This document shows, piece by piece, positions 55,223 through 64,000 of a stretch of DNA of 64,000 bases. The notes below the pieces were generated by a model that worked only from the letters and a program-made list of their open reading frames with translations, made no database searches and was not told the DNA's origin. The stretch covers positions 434,001 through 498,000 of the forward strand of contig NZ_BBLW01000002.1 in assembly GCF_000971135.1 (NCBI RefSeq), read 5' to 3'. The DNA is from Demequina phytophila (lineage in GTDB: Bacteria; Actinomycetota; Actinomycetes; Actinomycetales; Demequinaceae). Position 1 is the stretch's first letter. The number at the start of each line of letters is the position of its first letter. The position numbers and the translations under genes are program-made.

Positions 55223-56364
55223 GCACGCATCCCGGCATCACCGACCTGGGCGACGGCAAGTATCGGGTGCGTGTCTACGACCCACGTACGCGCGGGTACC
55301 TCCAGCGGCGCGTGACGGGCGTTCGCGAAGCCCGCCGTGTGCAAGCGGTTCTCAAGGCGGAAGTTCAGCGCAGTGACGTCCTGGTCCGGAGTGGTCGGGC
55401 GCCGACGGTCAAGGACTTTGCAGAGGCCTGGCGGGTCGAGCTCCGCCACGCCCCGCTGACTGCCGTCAACGTGGAAGCGACCTTGCGCACGCACATCTAC
55501 CCGGCGCTCGGTCGGACGCGCGTTACCGATGTCACGCACAACCACGCGCTGAGGTTCGTCAGGGTGCTCTCCGAGTCGGACCTCGCGGTGGCAACACAGG
55601 CGAAGGTGGACACCCAAGCGCGCCACCTCTTCGATGCGGTCGTCGCTGAGGGGTGGCGGGAGGCATCACCGTTCGCGAGGGTGCCTCGCATCAGAGCGCC
55701 CCGGTCTGCCCTGCGTCGCCAGGGCGAGTACATCCCGTCGCCAACCGAAGCCATGTCGCTCATCGGCGCTGCACGCGCGGTCGGGCGCGATGACGTCGCC
55801 CTGTTCATGCTTCTCGCGCTCGGCGCGGGGCTCCGCGGCTCCGAGGTGGTCGGCCTCGACGCAGACGCGTTGGCGGGAGGCACGGTGGTGGTGCGCCAGC
55901 AGCTGCTACGTGCAGACGGGCGGTTCTACCTGTCCGCACCCAAGACAAGCGCGGGGGAGCGCACGGTGCCACTCGCCCCGATCGTTCTCGACGCTGTGAT
56001 GGCGTATCGGGCGACGCACGCGCCGCTCGCCGCCGCCTTGCCGGTCATGGACCGCGGACGGGAGCGGGAGGTTCGAGAGACCTCGCTTGTCTTGAGCGGA
56101 CCCCACGGCGGGCCCTGGCAGGAGACCGTCGCTGCACGCCAAGTGGCGGCCTTCGCGGGACGTGCGGACTTCCCCGGTCGCGTCACTGCGCACACGTTCC
56201 GCAAGACCTTCACGACCATCCTCGGCGACGCCGGCGTCCCACTGCGGGTGATCGACGCCGTGACCGGACACGAGTCGTCTGGACTTACCCTCGGCACCTA
56301 CACGGCCGTCACGCCCGCTGGCCTCGAACGCGCGCGTGACGCAGTACAAGACGCCCTGGCATGA
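55219..56364 (+). CDS. Tyrosine integrase of the element
   Basis: A protein of 381 residues from the GTG at 55219. It has an arm-binding N-terminus (GDGKYRVRVYDPRTRGYLQR), a core-binding SAM-like domain (about 65-150) and the catalytic domain with Arg206 (ALGAGLRGSEVVGL), Lys242 (SAPKTSAGERTV), His325/Arg328 (AHTFRKTFTTIL), His351 (TGHESSGLTLG) and Tyr361 (GTYTAV). It lies just inside the right att copy, so it most likely catalyses integration into the glnA 3' end. A terminator hairpin follows. Confidence 0.95.
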   Translation: MSTHPGITDLGDGKYRVRVYDPRTRGYLQRRVTGVREARRVQAVLKAEVQRSDVLVRSGRAPTVKDFAEAWRVELRHAPLTAVNVEATLRTHIYPALGRTRVTDVTHNHALRFVRVLSESDLAVATQAKVDTQARHLFDAVVAEGWREASPFARVPRIRAPRSALRRQGEYIPSPTEAMSLIGAARAVGRDDVALFMLLALGAGLRGSEVVGLDADALAGGTVVVRQQLLRADGRFYLSAPKTSAGERTVPLAPIVLDAVMAYRATHAPLAAALPVMDRGREREVRETSLVLSGPHGGPWQETVAARQVAAFAGRADFPGRVTAHTFRKTFTTILGDAGVPLRVIDAVTGHESSGLTLGTYTAVTPAGLERARDAVQDALA

Positions 56365-56368
56365 GAAG

Positions 56369-56411
56369 AGCCCCCGACCAGACATGTCCAAAACATGTCC
56401 GGTCGGGGGCT
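56369..56411. terminator. Bidirectional terminator after the integrase gene and glnA
   Basis: AGCCCCCGACC (56369-56379) pairs with GGTCGGGGGCT (56401-56411), with ACATGTCC repeats in the loop (56382-56401). It serves the integrase on the plus strand and replaces glnA's lost terminator on the minus strand. The loop repeats resemble those at 31952-31973 and may be integrase arm sites. Confidence 0.8.
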
Positions 56412-56432
56412 TGATCGCTGATTTATCAGCGA

Positions 56433-56466
56433 CTACGGCTTAGCAGTCGTAGTAGAGCTCGAACTC
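56433..56466. other. Right attachment site (att) at the glnA 3' end
   Basis: A 34-bp copy of the sequence at 31827-31860, differing at 56440 (T instead of C). It covers the last codons (EFELYYDC) and stop of the intact glnA; the base change makes the stop TAA instead of the TAG preserved at the left end. Because the repeat includes the gene's own end, insertion leaves glnA complete. Confidence 0.9.
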
Positions 56467-57873
56467 GTGCGGGTGCGGACGGAAGCGCAGCGGGTCGATC
56501 TCCTGCGTGCGCTTGAGGTCGATCCACATCTCGATGAGGTCCTCGGTGAACACGCCACCCTCGGTGAGGAAGCCGTGGTCCGCCTCGAGGGCGTCGAGCA
56601 CCGCGGGGAGCGAGGCCGGCACCTGGGCGATCTGGGCGTGCTCCTCGGGGGGCAGCTCGTAGAGGTCCTTGTCGACCGGAGCCGGGGGCTCGATGCGGTT
56701 CTTGATGCCGTCGATGCCGGCCATCAGGAGCGCCGCGAACGCGAGGTACGGGTTCGACGACGGGTCCGGCGCGCGGAACTCGATGCGCTTGGCCTTCGGG
56801 TTCGAGCCGGTGATCGGGATGCGGACCGCGGCGGAGCGGTTACGCGCCGAGTACACCAGGTTGACCGGGGCCTCGTAGCCCGGCACGAGGCGGTGGTACG
56901 AGTTGACGGTCGGGTTCGTGAACGCGAGCAGCGACGGCGCGTGCTTGAGGATGCCGCCGATGTACCAGCGGGCCATGTCCGAGAGGCCGCCGTAGCCGGA
57001 CTCGTCGTAGAAGAGCGGCTCGCCGTTCTTCCAGATCGACTGGTGGACGTGCATGCCCGAGCCGTTGTCGCCGAAGAGCGGCTTCGGCATGAAGGTCACG
57101 GTCTTGCCCGCGCGCCACGCGACGTTCTTGACGACGTACTTGAACTTCTGGATGTCGTCGCCCGCGTGCAGCAGCGTGTTGAAGCGGTAGTTGATCTCCT
57201 GCTGGCCGGCGGTGCCCACCTCGTGGTGCGCGCGCTCGAGCTCGAGGCCGACCTCGCCGAGGACCTTGCACATCTCGTCGCGGAGGTCCGCGAACTGGTC
57301 GCCGGGGGAGACGGGGAAGTAGCCGCCCTTGTAGCGCGTCTTGTAGCCGCGGTTCGGGGTGCCGTCCTCCTCGTACTCGACGCCGGTGTTCCACCAGGCC
57401 TCGGACGAGTCGATGTGGTAGTAGCCCTCGTGCTGGTTCGTGTCGAAGCGAACCGAGTCGAAGATGAAGAACTCCGCCTCGGGGGCGAAGAAGGCGGTGT
57501 CACCGATGCCGGTGGACTTCAGGTACTCGACGGCCTTCGCCGCGATGTTGCGGGGGTCGCGCGAGTAGGGCTCGTTCGTGAACGGGTCCACGATCGAGAA
57601 GTTGATGACGAGCGTCTTCGCCTTGCGGAACGGGTCGACGAACGCGGTGGCGACATCCGGCAGCAGCTTCATGTCGGACTCGTTGATCGCCTGGAAGCCG
57701 CGGATCGACGAACCGTCGAACATCGCGCCCTCGGTGAACACGTCCTCGGTGAACTGCGACGCGGGGATGTTGAAGTGCTGCATCTGACCCGGAAGGTCGC
57801 AGAAGCGGATGTCGACGAACTCGACGCCCTCGTTCTTCACATACTCGATCGCCTCGTTGGCGTCTTTGAACAT
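56440..57873 (-). CDS. glnA: Glutamine synthetase type I
   Basis: A protein of 477 residues, GSI-beta type: [37 protein letters not shown] (metal-binding Glu pair), [17 protein letters not shown], and the tail HEFELYYDC. The adenylylation tyrosine is present in [10 protein letters not shown], so activity is probably controlled by GlnE. It makes glutamine from glutamate, ammonia and ATP. A GlnR-type box lies upstream. The 3' end is the integration target of the mobile element and is reconstituted exactly, so the enzyme should be functional. Confidence 0.97.
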   Translation of the reverse strand: MFKDANEAIEYVKNEGVEFVDIRFCDLPGQMQHFNIPASQFTEDVFTEGAMFDGSSIRGFQAINESDMKLLPDVATAFVDPFRKAKTLVINFSIVDPFTNEPYSRDPRNIAAKAVEYLKSTGIGDTAFFAPEAEFFIFDSVRFDTNQHEGYYHIDSSEAWWNTGVEYEEDGTPNRGYKTRYKGGYFPVSPGDQFADLRDEMCKVLGEVGLELERAHHEVGTAGQQEINYRFNTLLHAGDDIQKFKYVVKNVAWRAGKTVTFMPKPLFGDNGSGMHVHQSIWKNGEPLFYDESGYGGLSDMARWYIGGILKHAPSLLAFTNPTVNSYHRLVPGYEAPVNLVYSARNRSAAVRIPITGSNPKAKRIEFRAPDPSSNPYLAFAALLMAGIDGIKNRIEPPAPVDKDLYELPPEEHAQIAQVPASLPAVLDALEADHGFLTEGGVFTEDLIEMWIDLKRTQEIDPLRFRPHPHEFELYYDC

Positions 57874-57957
57874 CCGGTACTCCTTGAAGAGGTTGGACAG
57901 GCCTTCGGTGGCACCTCACACCCTAGGGGCGGTCCGTTGCCTACGGATACACGGAAT

Positions 57958-57973
57958 GTTTCCAGAGTGTTAC
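57958..57973 (-). promoter_or_regulatory. GlnR-type box upstream of glnA
   Basis: On the minus strand the sequence is GTAACACTCTGGAAAC, i.e. GTAAC-N6-GAAAC, a match to the actinobacterial GlnR consensus (gTnAC-N6-GaAAC). A weaker second half (GTATC..GCAAC) follows toward the gene. It lies about 85 bp before the start. Nitrogen control by an OmpR-type GlnR regulator is expected. Confidence 0.7.
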
Positions 57974-58031
57974 ATGTGGCACCTTTCGGGCCGTGGTATC
58001 GCCCGGGCGCCGCGCGCGAGGGGGCCGCCGG

Positions 58032-58069
58032 GGGACGATGCGCGGGCTGGGGGCCGCGCGCATCGTCCC
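58032..58069. repeat. Inverted pair of the CGCATCGTCC element between divergent genes
   Basis: GGGACGATGCGCG (58032-58044) and CGCGCATCGTCCC (58057-58069) form a perfect 13-bp inverted repeat. It lies between divergent genes (glnA and the RDD gene), so it is not a simple terminator. It belongs to the 10-mer family described in the findings. Confidence 0.65.
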
Positions 58070-58098
58070 GCGTGGTGCCGGTTGACTAGGCTTTCGGG

Positions 58099-58527
58099 GT
58101 GACCGCGCAGACCGCCCCCTCCGCCCTCGTCCCACGCCGGCTGGCCGGCATCGCGATCGACTGGGTGCTGTGCCTGCTCATCTCGTCGGCGTTCTTCCCC
58201 GACCCGAGCTACCCGGCGGACACCGTGACCGGGCTCGAGCGGGCGTTCCTCGCCGGCTCGCCGTTCGCGACGCTCGCCGTGTGGGCGGTGCAGCACCTGC
58301 TGCTGGTCGCGACGCTCGGCACCACCATCGGGCACCGGCTGCTGGGCCTGCGCGTGGTGCGCGAGGAGGGCGCGCTGCCGGTGGGCTTCACCAAGGCCGC
58401 GATCCGCACGGCGCTGCTCGCGCTGGTGATCCCCGCGGTGGTGTGGGGCCCCGACGGGCGGGGGCTCCACGACCGCCTTGCGCACACGCGAGTGGTGCGC
58501 GTCGGGGGAACGGAGGGCGTCGCGTGA
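58099..58527 (+). CDS. RDD-family membrane protein
   Basis: A protein of 142 residues from a GTG at 58099. The RDD signature is in VPRRLAGIAIDWVLCLLISS (Arg and Asp), followed by TIGHRLLGLRVVREEGALPV and a last Asp in GRGLHDRLAHTRVVRV. Three hydrophobic segments. The family is membrane-bound; function is poorly defined. It overlaps the HAD gene by 4 bp. It is often found beside glnA in actinobacteria. Confidence 0.88.
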   Translation: MTAQTAPSALVPRRLAGIAIDWVLCLLISSAFFPDPSYPADTVTGLERAFLAGSPFATLAVWAVQHLLLVATLGTTIGHRLLGLRVVREEGALPVGFTKAAIRTALLALVIPAVVWGPDGRGLHDRLAHTRVVRVGGTEGVA

Positions 58528-59168
58528 CCGTCATCGAGGCCGCAGGCGTCCTGCTCGACATGGACGGCACGCTGATCGACTCCACCGCCACGGTGGACGT
58601 GGTGTGGGGCGACTTCGCGCGCCAGGCCGGCTTCGACGTCGACGAGGTGCTCGCGCACGTCCACGGGGTCCCCGCCCGCGCGACGCTGCGCCGCTTCCTG
58701 GGCGAGGAGGCGGACATCGAGCCGTGGTTCCGCCAGATCGAGGAGTGGGAGAACGAGCGCTTCGACGCCGACGTCGAGATCCCCGGCGCCGTCGCGGCGG
58801 TGCACGCGATCCCTTCCGGGCGGTGGGCCGTGGTGACCTCGGCGCTGCGCGAGGCCGCGCTGCGCCGGCTCGCGCGGCTCGGATTCCCGGCCGTGGAGGT
58901 GCTGGTGGCCGCGGAGGACGTCGAGCGCGGCAAGCCCGACCCGGAGCCGTACCGCCGAGGCGCCGAGGCGCTGGGCGTCGCGGTCGAGGACTGTGTGGTG
59001 TTCGAGGACTCCGACGCGGGCGTGCGTGCCGGGCTCGCGGCCGGCGCGACCGTGGTGGTCGTGGGTGGACTGGCGACGCCCACGACCGAGGGGCTCGCCC
59101 GGGTCGCGGACATGCACGGCGTGAGCGTCGCGGCAGGGGAGCGCGGCGTGAGGATCACGCTGAGCTGA
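58524..59168 (+). CDS. HAD-superfamily hydrolase (sugar-phosphatase type)
   Basis: A protein of 214 residues from a GTG overlapping the RDD stop. HAD motif I GVLLDMDGTLIDST (Asp12, Asp14), motif II WAVVTSALREAAL, motif III Lys in VERGKPDPEPYRRG, and motif IV VVFEDSDAGVRAGLAAGATV. A helical cap sits between motifs I and II. It hydrolyses small phosphate esters such as sugar phosphates. The substrate is not determinable. It is followed by a bidirectional terminator. Confidence 0.88.
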   Translation: MTVIEAAGVLLDMDGTLIDSTATVDVVWGDFARQAGFDVDEVLAHVHGVPARATLRRFLGEEADIEPWFRQIEEWENERFDADVEIPGAVAAVHAIPSGRWAVVTSALREAALRRLARLGFPAVEVLVAAEDVERGKPDPEPYRRGAEALGVAVEDCVVFEDSDAGVRAGLAAGATVVVVGGLATPTTEGLARVADMHGVSVAAGERGVRITLS

Positions 59169-59209
59169 CGGGCGTCGCTCAGCTCCCCATGGGAGGCGCG
59201 GAAAGCGAA

Positions 59210-59249
59210 GAACCGTCCGTGGCTACCCCAGAGGGAGCACGGACGGTTC
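59210..59249. terminator. Bidirectional terminator between HAD and DUF4191 genes
   Basis: GAACCGTCCGTG (59210-59221) and CACGGACGGTTC (59238-59249): a perfect 12-bp stem between convergent genes. Confidence 0.85.
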
Positions 59250-59261
59250 CTCGACAACGGC

Positions 59262-59972
59262 TCAGCGGCCGCGCATGCCCTTGCGGTCGGGACGCGCGCG
59301 CACCGGGTCGATGCCCTTGGGCATCGGGGGCTTCGCGCCGCCGATCGCCTTGAGGCGCGCCTCGACCGTGGGACGGTCGTTGCGGCCCAGGGCCTTCTTG
59401 GTCTTGCGGATCGCCTTGGTGAGGCCGTCGAGCGACACCTCGCCCTCGCCGCGGCCCACGTAGATCACGGTGACGGGGACGCCGGGGACGAGCTTCTCGA
59501 TGCGCTTCTTGGACGTCTCCGCGGGCTTGCGGATGATCGCGCCGCCCTCGGCGAGCAGGACGATGCCGCCCTTGCCGACGCCCTGGAACACCACGCCCTT
59601 GCCGCGCGTGTCCATGTTCACCGGGTTGTCCTCGAACTTCCAGCCGGTGCGGATGGTCTGTGCGACCGCGAGCGACGATCCGGTCTGGCCCTCCATGCGC
59701 AGGAACGCGGTGCGCTCGAAGCGGCGCGTGAGGAAGTACATGGCGCCGAGCGCGCCCGTCAGCACGCCGAAGATCGACGCGTAGACGATCGCGGCGGTGT
59801 TGCCGATCAGCACGCCGACGAGCACCGCGATCGCGATCACGCCGACGAAGATGCCGATGATGCCGGGCAGCAACGCCTTGTCGTGAGGGGCGGTGACCCG
59901 GTACGCCTGGGCGACCAGGTGGTACCAGCGCTGCTTCTTGGGCTTGCTCTCGGTGCTCTTGTCCTTAGCCAT
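59262..59972 (-). CDS. DUF4191-family membrane protein
   Basis: A protein of 236 residues beginning MAKDKSTESKPKKQRWYHLV, with two hydrophobic segments (LLPGIIGIFVGVIAIAVLVG; TAAIVYASIFGVLTGALGAM) and a soluble C-terminal domain (GWKFEDNPVNMDTRGKGVVF, VFQGVGKGGIVLLAEGGA) with a basic tail. This is the DUF4191 layout, conserved next to lipA in actinobacteria. Its function is unknown. Confidence 0.88.
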   Translation of the reverse strand: MAKDKSTESKPKKQRWYHLVAQAYRVTAPHDKALLPGIIGIFVGVIAIAVLVGVLIGNTAAIVYASIFGVLTGALGAMYFLTRRFERTAFLRMEGQTGSSLAVAQTIRTGWKFEDNPVNMDTRGKGVVFQGVGKGGIVLLAEGGAIIRKPAETSKKRIEKLVPGVPVTVIYVGRGEGEVSLDGLTKAIRKTKKALGRNDRPTVEARLKAIGGAKPPMPKGIDPVRARPDRKGMRGR

Positions 59973-60066
59973 GATGCGCACAGTCTAGTCGCAGGCCCGG
60001 ACCCCTCCGGGACCCCCGCGGCCGGCGCATCGTCCCCCCGCGGTGCCCCGCGGAAGGACGGCCGTG

Positions 60067-61083
60067 TCAGCCGAGCTCGGGGCGCGCCTTGAGCAGCGCC
60101 GAGGCCTCCTGGCGCGACTCGGTGGCCTCGCCCAGGTGGGCGAGCGCCTCCGGGATCTCGCGGCCCTTGCTCTTCATCGCCTGGCCCCACAGGCGGCCGG
60201 CGCGGTACGACGAGCGCACCAGCGGACCCGACATGACGCCCAGGAAGCCGATCTCCTCCGCGATGTCGGAGAGCTCGACGAACTCGGCGGGCTTGACCCA
60301 GCGGTCCACGGGGTGGTGGCGCGGCGAGGGGCGCAGGTACTGGGTGATGGTGATGAGGTCGCAGCCGGCGGCGTGGAGGTCGCGGAGCGCCTCGACCGCC
60401 TCATCGAACGTCTCGCCCATGCCCAGGATGAGGTTGGACTTGGTGACCAGGCCGTCCTCCTGCGCCGCGGTGAGCACGGACAGCGAGCGGTCGTAGCGGA
60501 AGCCCGGGCGGATGCGCTTGAACACGCGCGGCACCGTCTCGAGGTTGTGGGCGAGGACCTCGGGGCGCGAGGAGAACACCTCGGCGAGCTGGGCGGGGTC
60601 CGCGTTGAAGTCGGGGATGAGAAGCTCGACGCCGGTGCCCGGGTTGAGCGAGTGGATCTGGCGGACCGTCTCCGCGTAGAGCCACGCGCCGCCGTCCTCG
60701 AGGTCGTCGCGTGCGACGCCCGTGATGGTCGAGTACTTGAGGCCCATCTGGCGCACGGACTCGGCGACGCGGCGGGGCTCGTCGGCGTCGAAGGCGGCGG
60801 GCTTGCCGGTGTCGATCTGACAGAAGTCGCAGCGACGCGTGCACTGGTCGCCGCCGATGAGGAACGTGGCCTCGCGGTCCTCCCAGCACTCGAAGATGTT
60901 GGGGCAGCCGGCCTCCTCGCACACCGTGTGCAGGCCGCCGCTCTTCACCAGGCCCTTGAGGTCCTTGTACTCGGGGCCCATGGTCGCCTTGGTGCGGATC
61001 CACTCGGGCTTGCGCTCGATCGGGACGGCCGAGTTGCGGGCCTCGACGCGCAACATCTTGCGGCCCTCGGGTGCGATGGTCAC
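60067..61083 (-). CDS. lipA: Lipoyl synthase
   Basis: A protein of 338 residues from a GTG at 61083 with AAGGAG upstream. The auxiliary cluster is C55-x4-C60-x5-C66 ([12 protein letters not shown]), and the radical SAM cluster C81-x3-C85-x2-C88 (CTRRCDFC). A conserved end segment contains RSSYRAGRL with the serine ligand. It inserts two sulfur atoms into protein-bound octanoyl groups to make lipoamide. Its start overlaps the lipB stop (GTGTGA), so translation is coupled. Confidence 0.97.
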   Translation of the reverse strand: MTIAPEGRKMLRVEARNSAVPIERKPEWIRTKATMGPEYKDLKGLVKSGGLHTVCEEAGCPNIFECWEDREATFLIGGDQCTRRCDFCQIDTGKPAAFDADEPRRVAESVRQMGLKYSTITGVARDDLEDGGAWLYAETVRQIHSLNPGTGVELLIPDFNADPAQLAEVFSSRPEVLAHNLETVPRVFKRIRPGFRYDRSLSVLTAAQEDGLVTKSNLILGMGETFDEAVEALRDLHAAGCDLITITQYLRPSPRHHPVDRWVKPAEFVELSDIAEEIGFLGVMSGPLVRSSYRAGRLWGQAMKSKGREIPEALAHLGEATESRQEASALLKARPELG

Positions 61084-61772
61084 ACGGGCTCCTTCGTGGG
61101 GAGGGGGGAGTCTGCGCCGGTGGGCGCCTGGGCCCACCTTACGTCGGCGAGGGCGGCTTCCAGGAATCGCACGGTCGGGTCGACCGCCTCGGCGAGGGGC
61201 ACGTCGCGTCCCAGCTCGGCGGCGAGGGACGTGACGTCCGCGTCGGAGATGCCGCACGGGACGATGCGCTGGTACCAGTTCAGGTCGGGCGTGCAGTTGA
61301 GCGCGATGCCGTGCATGGTGACGCCCTTGGCCACGCGCACGCCGATCGCGCAGATCTTCCGCTCACGCCGCGTGTCCGTCGCGGGCAGCCACACGCCCGA
61401 GCGGCCCTCCACCCGGATCGTGTCGAGCCCGAAGGTCGCGCACACGTCCATGACGGCCTGCTCGAGCTGCCGGACGTACCGCACCACGTCGACGGGCTCC
61501 GCGAGCCGGACGATCGGGTAGGCCACCAGCTGGCCCGGGCCGTGCCACGTGATGCGCCCGCCGCGGTCGACGTCGATCACCGGGGAACCATCGACGGGAC
61601 GGTCCCAGGTCGCGGTGCGCTTGCCCGCGGTGTAGACGGGCTCGTGCTCGACCAGGAGGAGGGTGTCCTCGGCCTCGCCGGCGACCACGGCGGCGTGAAC
61701 CTCCCGCTGGAGGTCCCACGCCTCCTGGTAGGGCACCAGGCGGGTGCCGAGGTCGAGGGGGACGATGCGCAT
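61080..61772 (-). CDS. lipB: Octanoyltransferase
   Basis: A protein of 230 residues starting [20 protein letters not shown]. The LipB signature is [20 protein letters not shown]. The catalytic Lys139 ([11 protein letters not shown]) and Cys173 ([10 protein letters not shown]) are present. It transfers octanoyl from ACP to lipoyl domains, providing the LipA substrate. It begins at the ATG at 61772, divergent from the MMPL gene, and forms an operon with lipA. Confidence 0.96.
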   Translation of the reverse strand: MRIVPLDLGTRLVPYQEAWDLQREVHAAVVAGEAEDTLLLVEHEPVYTAGKRTATWDRPVDGSPVIDVDRGGRITWHGPGQLVAYPIVRLAEPVDVVRYVRQLEQAVMDVCATFGLDTIRVEGRSGVWLPATDTRRERKICAIGVRVAKGVTMHGIALNCTPDLNWYQRIVPCGISDADVTSLAAELGRDVPLAEAVDPTVRFLEAALADVRWAQAPTGADSPLPTKEPV

Positions 61773-61836
61773 CACAGGATGGTAACTCTTGACCCGGTCG
61801 GGAATAGGCGTGCCTGGTTCCGGCATCATTCTCCAC

Positions 61837-64000
61837 ATGAAGCTTCGATCCTGGGCACGTCCCCTGCTCATCATCCTGGTGATCTTCGGTTGGCTCGCCG
61901 TCGGCGGCGCCGGCGGACAGACGTTCGGCAAGCTCTCGGAGGTGCAGGAGAACGACTCCGCCGCCTTCCTGCCGTCGAACGCCGAGTCGACCGAGGCCGC
62001 CGACCTGCACGCCGAGTTCGCCCCCACCGACTCCGTCCCGGCGCTCCTCGCCGTCGACGGCGGCGCGGCGGACGTCGCGACCGTCCAGGCCTTCGTCGAC
62101 TCGGTTCTGACGGAGGCGCTCGAGGGCGACCCCGAGGGCCGCACCGTCGGCGACATCACCCTCACCGGCCCGCAGGGCCAGGGCCCCACCGCCATCCCGT
62201 CCGAGGATGGCGAGGCGATCCTCGTGTCCTTCGCGGTGGACGCCGAGGTGTTCGACGAGATGGCGGGCGAGGAGTCCGTGGGCCAGCTCTACGTCGACAC
62301 GCTCCGCACCGCCTGGGAGCAGGCCGACACCGGTCTGACGGGCTATGTCACCGGACCCGCGGGCCTGGTCGCGGACCTCGTCGAGGCGTTCGGCGGCATC
62401 GACGGCATCCTGCTCCTGGTCGCGCTGGGCGTGGTGCTGCTCATCCTGCTGATCGTCTACCGCAGCCCCGTGCTGCCGTTCCTGGTGCTCGCGACCTCCA
62501 TGCTCGCGCTCACCGGCGCGATCATCGCCGTGTACGCCCTCGCGAGCGCGGACGTCATCACGCTCAACGGCCAGAGCCAGGGCATCATGTTCATCCTCGT
62601 GGTCGGTGCGACCACCGACTACTCGCTGCTCCTGGTCGCCCGCTACCGCGAGGAGCTGCTGCGGATCCAGTCGCCCTACGCGGCTCTTGGTCACGCGTGG
62701 AAGCGCTCGCTCGAGCCCATCGCCGCCTCGGCCGGCACCGTGATCCTGGGCCTCCTGGTGCTTCTGCTGAGCGACCTCAAGTCCAACGCGGCGCTCGGCC
62801 CGGCCGGCGCGATCGGCATCGCGGCGTCCTTTCTCGCGGCGCTCACCCTCCTGCCCGCCCTGCTCCTCATCGGCGGCAAGCACGCCCGCGGCGTGTTCTG
62901 GCCGGCGATGCCGCGCTACCGCGGCGACGACGCCCACGAAGCGGAGGAGACCATCGAGGCCGTCGAGGCGCGCGCCGGCGTGTGGGGCCGCGTGTCGCGG
63001 TTCGTCGACTCGCGTCCGCGCGCGGTGTGGGCCGCGGCGGCGCTCGGACTCGTGATCCTCGCGGCGTTCGTGCCGACCTTCAAGTCCGGAGGCCTGGGCG
63101 AGCGCGACATCTTCACCGCCGAGACCGAGTCCGTCACGGGCTTCGAGTTCCTCGAGCAGCACTTCGAGGCCGGCGCGACGTCGCCGATCCGCATCATCAC
63201 CGCGGAGGGCTCGGCACAGGACGTGCTCGCGGCCGTCGAGGGTGTCGACGGCGTCACGCAGGCGTACCTGCTCACGCCCGCGGTGGCCGCCGGTGCCCCG
63301 GCGGGGGCGGTGCCCGAGGACCCGATCGTGGTCGACGGCCTCGTCGAGATCGACGCCATCACGCAGGTCTCGGCGTCCTCGGCCGAGGCCCTCGACATCG
63401 TCGCGGACGTCCGCGACGAGGCGCACGCGGTCGACTCCGAGGCACTGGTGGGTGGTCAGGCCGCCGAGTCGCTGGACACCCGCCTCACCAGCGAGCGAGA
63501 CCTGAAGATCATCCTGCCGACCATCCTCGCGGTGATCCTGGTAGTCCTCATGCTGCTGCTGCGCTCGATCCTGGCGCCGGTGCTCATCATCGTGGCGAAC
63601 GTTCTGAGCTTCGCGGCGACCATGGGTCTCGCGGCGATCGTGTTCAACCACGTGCTCGACTTCCCCGGAACGGACCCGTCCGTGCCGCTGCTCGGGTTCG
63701 TGTTCCTCGTCGCGCTCGGTGTCGACTACTCGATCTTCCTCATGTCGCGCGCGCGGGAGGAGTCACTGCAGCACGGCGCCCGCGAAGGCATCAGGAGGGC
63801 GCTGGCGGTGACCGGCGGCGTGATCACGTCCGCGGGCATCGTGCTCGCCGCGACGTTCGCGGCGCTGGGCGTCATCCCGCTGATCTTCCTCGCGCAGATC
63901 GCGTTCCTCGTCGCGGCGGGCGTGCTCATCGACACGTTCGTGGTCCGGTCCCTGCTGGTCCCGGGCCTCATCGCGGACATCGGCCGCCGTGCATGGTGGC
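61837..64000 (+). CDS. MMPL/RND-family transporter (3' part missing)
   Basis: From the ATG at 61837 the frame is open to the right edge, about 721 residues. The start is [20 protein letters not shown] (first membrane helix), a first extracytoplasmic domain follows (about 30-180), then a block of helices with [20 protein letters not shown] (proton-relay Asp and family motif) and, after a second loop, [19 protein letters not shown] (the same motif repeated). That is the MMPL two-fold layout used for lipid or drug export. It is divergent from lipB; TTGACC at about 61788 may be a -35 element. Substrate not determinable. Confidence 0.9.
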   Translation, partial: MKLRSWARPLLIILVIFGWLAVGGAGGQTFGKLSEVQENDSAAFLPSNAESTEAADLHAEFAPTDSVPALLAVDGGAADVATVQAFVDSVLTEALEGDPEGRTVGDITLTGPQGQGPTAIPSEDGEAILVSFAVDAEVFDEMAGEESVGQLYVDTLRTAWEQADTGLTGYVTGPAGLVADLVEAFGGIDGILLLVALGVVLLILLIVYRSPVLPFLVLATSMLALTGAIIAVYALASADVITLNGQSQGIMFILVVGATTDYSLLLVARYREELLRIQSPYAALGHAWKRSLEPIAASAGTVILGLLVLLLSDLKSNAALGPAGAIGIAASFLAALTLLPALLLIGGKHARGVFWPAMPRYRGDDAHEAEETIEAVEARAGVWGRVSRFVDSRPRAVWAAAALGLVILAAFVPTFKSGGLGERDIFTAETESVTGFEFLEQHFEAGATSPIRIITAEGSAQDVLAAVEGVDGVTQAYLLTPAVAAGAPAGAVPEDPIVVDGLVEIDAITQVSASSAEALDIVADVRDEAHAVDSEALVGGQAAESLDTRLTSERDLKIILPTILAVILVVLMLLLRSILAPVLIIVANVLSFAATMGLAAIVFNHVLDFPGTDPSVPLLGFVFLVALGVDYSIFLMSRAREESLQHGAREGIRRALAVTGGVITSAGIVLAATFAALGVIPLIFLAQIAFLVAAGVLIDTFVVRSLLVPGLIADIGRRAWW

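Larger units (their letters stand above)
31827..56466. mobile_element. Integrative element of about 24.6 kb in the glnA 3' end
   Basis: It is bounded by 34-bp direct repeats (one mismatch) that are copies of the glnA 3' end, with a tyrosine integrase 69 bp inside the right repeat. It contains an XRE regulator, excisionase-like HTH, prim-pol and SF3 helicase, a type I R-M operon, and a second integrase operon. GC content is visibly lower than the flanks and the 10-mer CGCATCGTCC is absent. No conjugation genes, relaxase or capsid genes were recognised, so it may be a mobilisable or satellite-like element. The repeated ACATGTCC sites at both ends fit integrase arm binding. Confidence 0.88.

Noticed and set aside
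56467-57873. Long plus-strand frame antisense to glnA (within about 56467-58089)
   Set aside because: It mirrors the codon pattern of glnA and has no ribosome site or homology.

Overview
The window comes from a very GC-rich actinobacterium. Micrococcales is the best guess from the GC content, the frequent GTG starts and 4-bp ATGA/GTGA gene overlaps, the GlnR-type box before glnA and the DUF4191/RDD/glnA/lipBA neighbourhood. The genus cannot be told from the sequence alone. No rRNA or tRNA gene was seen.

Positions 1-31.8 kb are native chromosome and mostly carry acyl-CoA and propionate catabolism. A partial amino-acid permease and a ZIP-like transporter come first. They are followed by an acyl-CoA thioesterase, an acyl-CoA ligase, a double-headed TetR regulator, an aldehyde dehydrogenase and a second TetR. 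A beta-oxidation operon follows on the minus strand (acyl-CoA dehydrogenase, thiolase, FadB-like hydratase/dehydrogenase, flavin oxidoreductase). Divergent from it is a plus-strand operon: SDR, ACAD10/11-type acyl-CoA dehydrogenase, APH-type kinase, etfB, etfA, and a cytochrome-b561-like membrane protein with an unusual repeat-bearing N-terminus. A GntR-prpD-prpB-prpC operon handles propionyl-CoA, the product of odd-chain or branched acyl-CoA breakdown. Then come an epimerase-like SDR, two TetR genes, a DHA2 MFS pump, a helicase IV-type helicase, a serine hydrolase and a small membrane protein.

Positions 31.83-56.47 kb are an integrated mobile element of about 24.6 kb, inserted into the 3' end of glnA. 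A 34-bp direct repeat (one mismatch) marks its two ends, and a tyrosine integrase sits just inside the glnA-proximal end with an XRE regulator, an excisionase-like HTH protein, a prim-pol and an SF3 helicase. Cargo includes a complete type I restriction-modification system with a PIN-like protein as fourth gene, an HNH-like protein, a PLD-family protein, a YbjQ-family protein, a 741-residue protein of unknown function, secreted proteins, and a second integrase-DUF4192-DUF932 operon whose genes are separated by hairpins. The element is visibly less GC-rich than its flanks.

Positions 56.47-64 kb return to the chromosome: glnA, RDD protein, HAD hydrolase, DUF4191 protein, lipA-lipB and an MMPL transporter running off the right edge.

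A 10-mer, CGCATCGTCC (either strand), occurs at 21 places in the flanking 39 kb and was not found in the element. This separates native from acquired DNA and is the most unusual sequence-level signal here.
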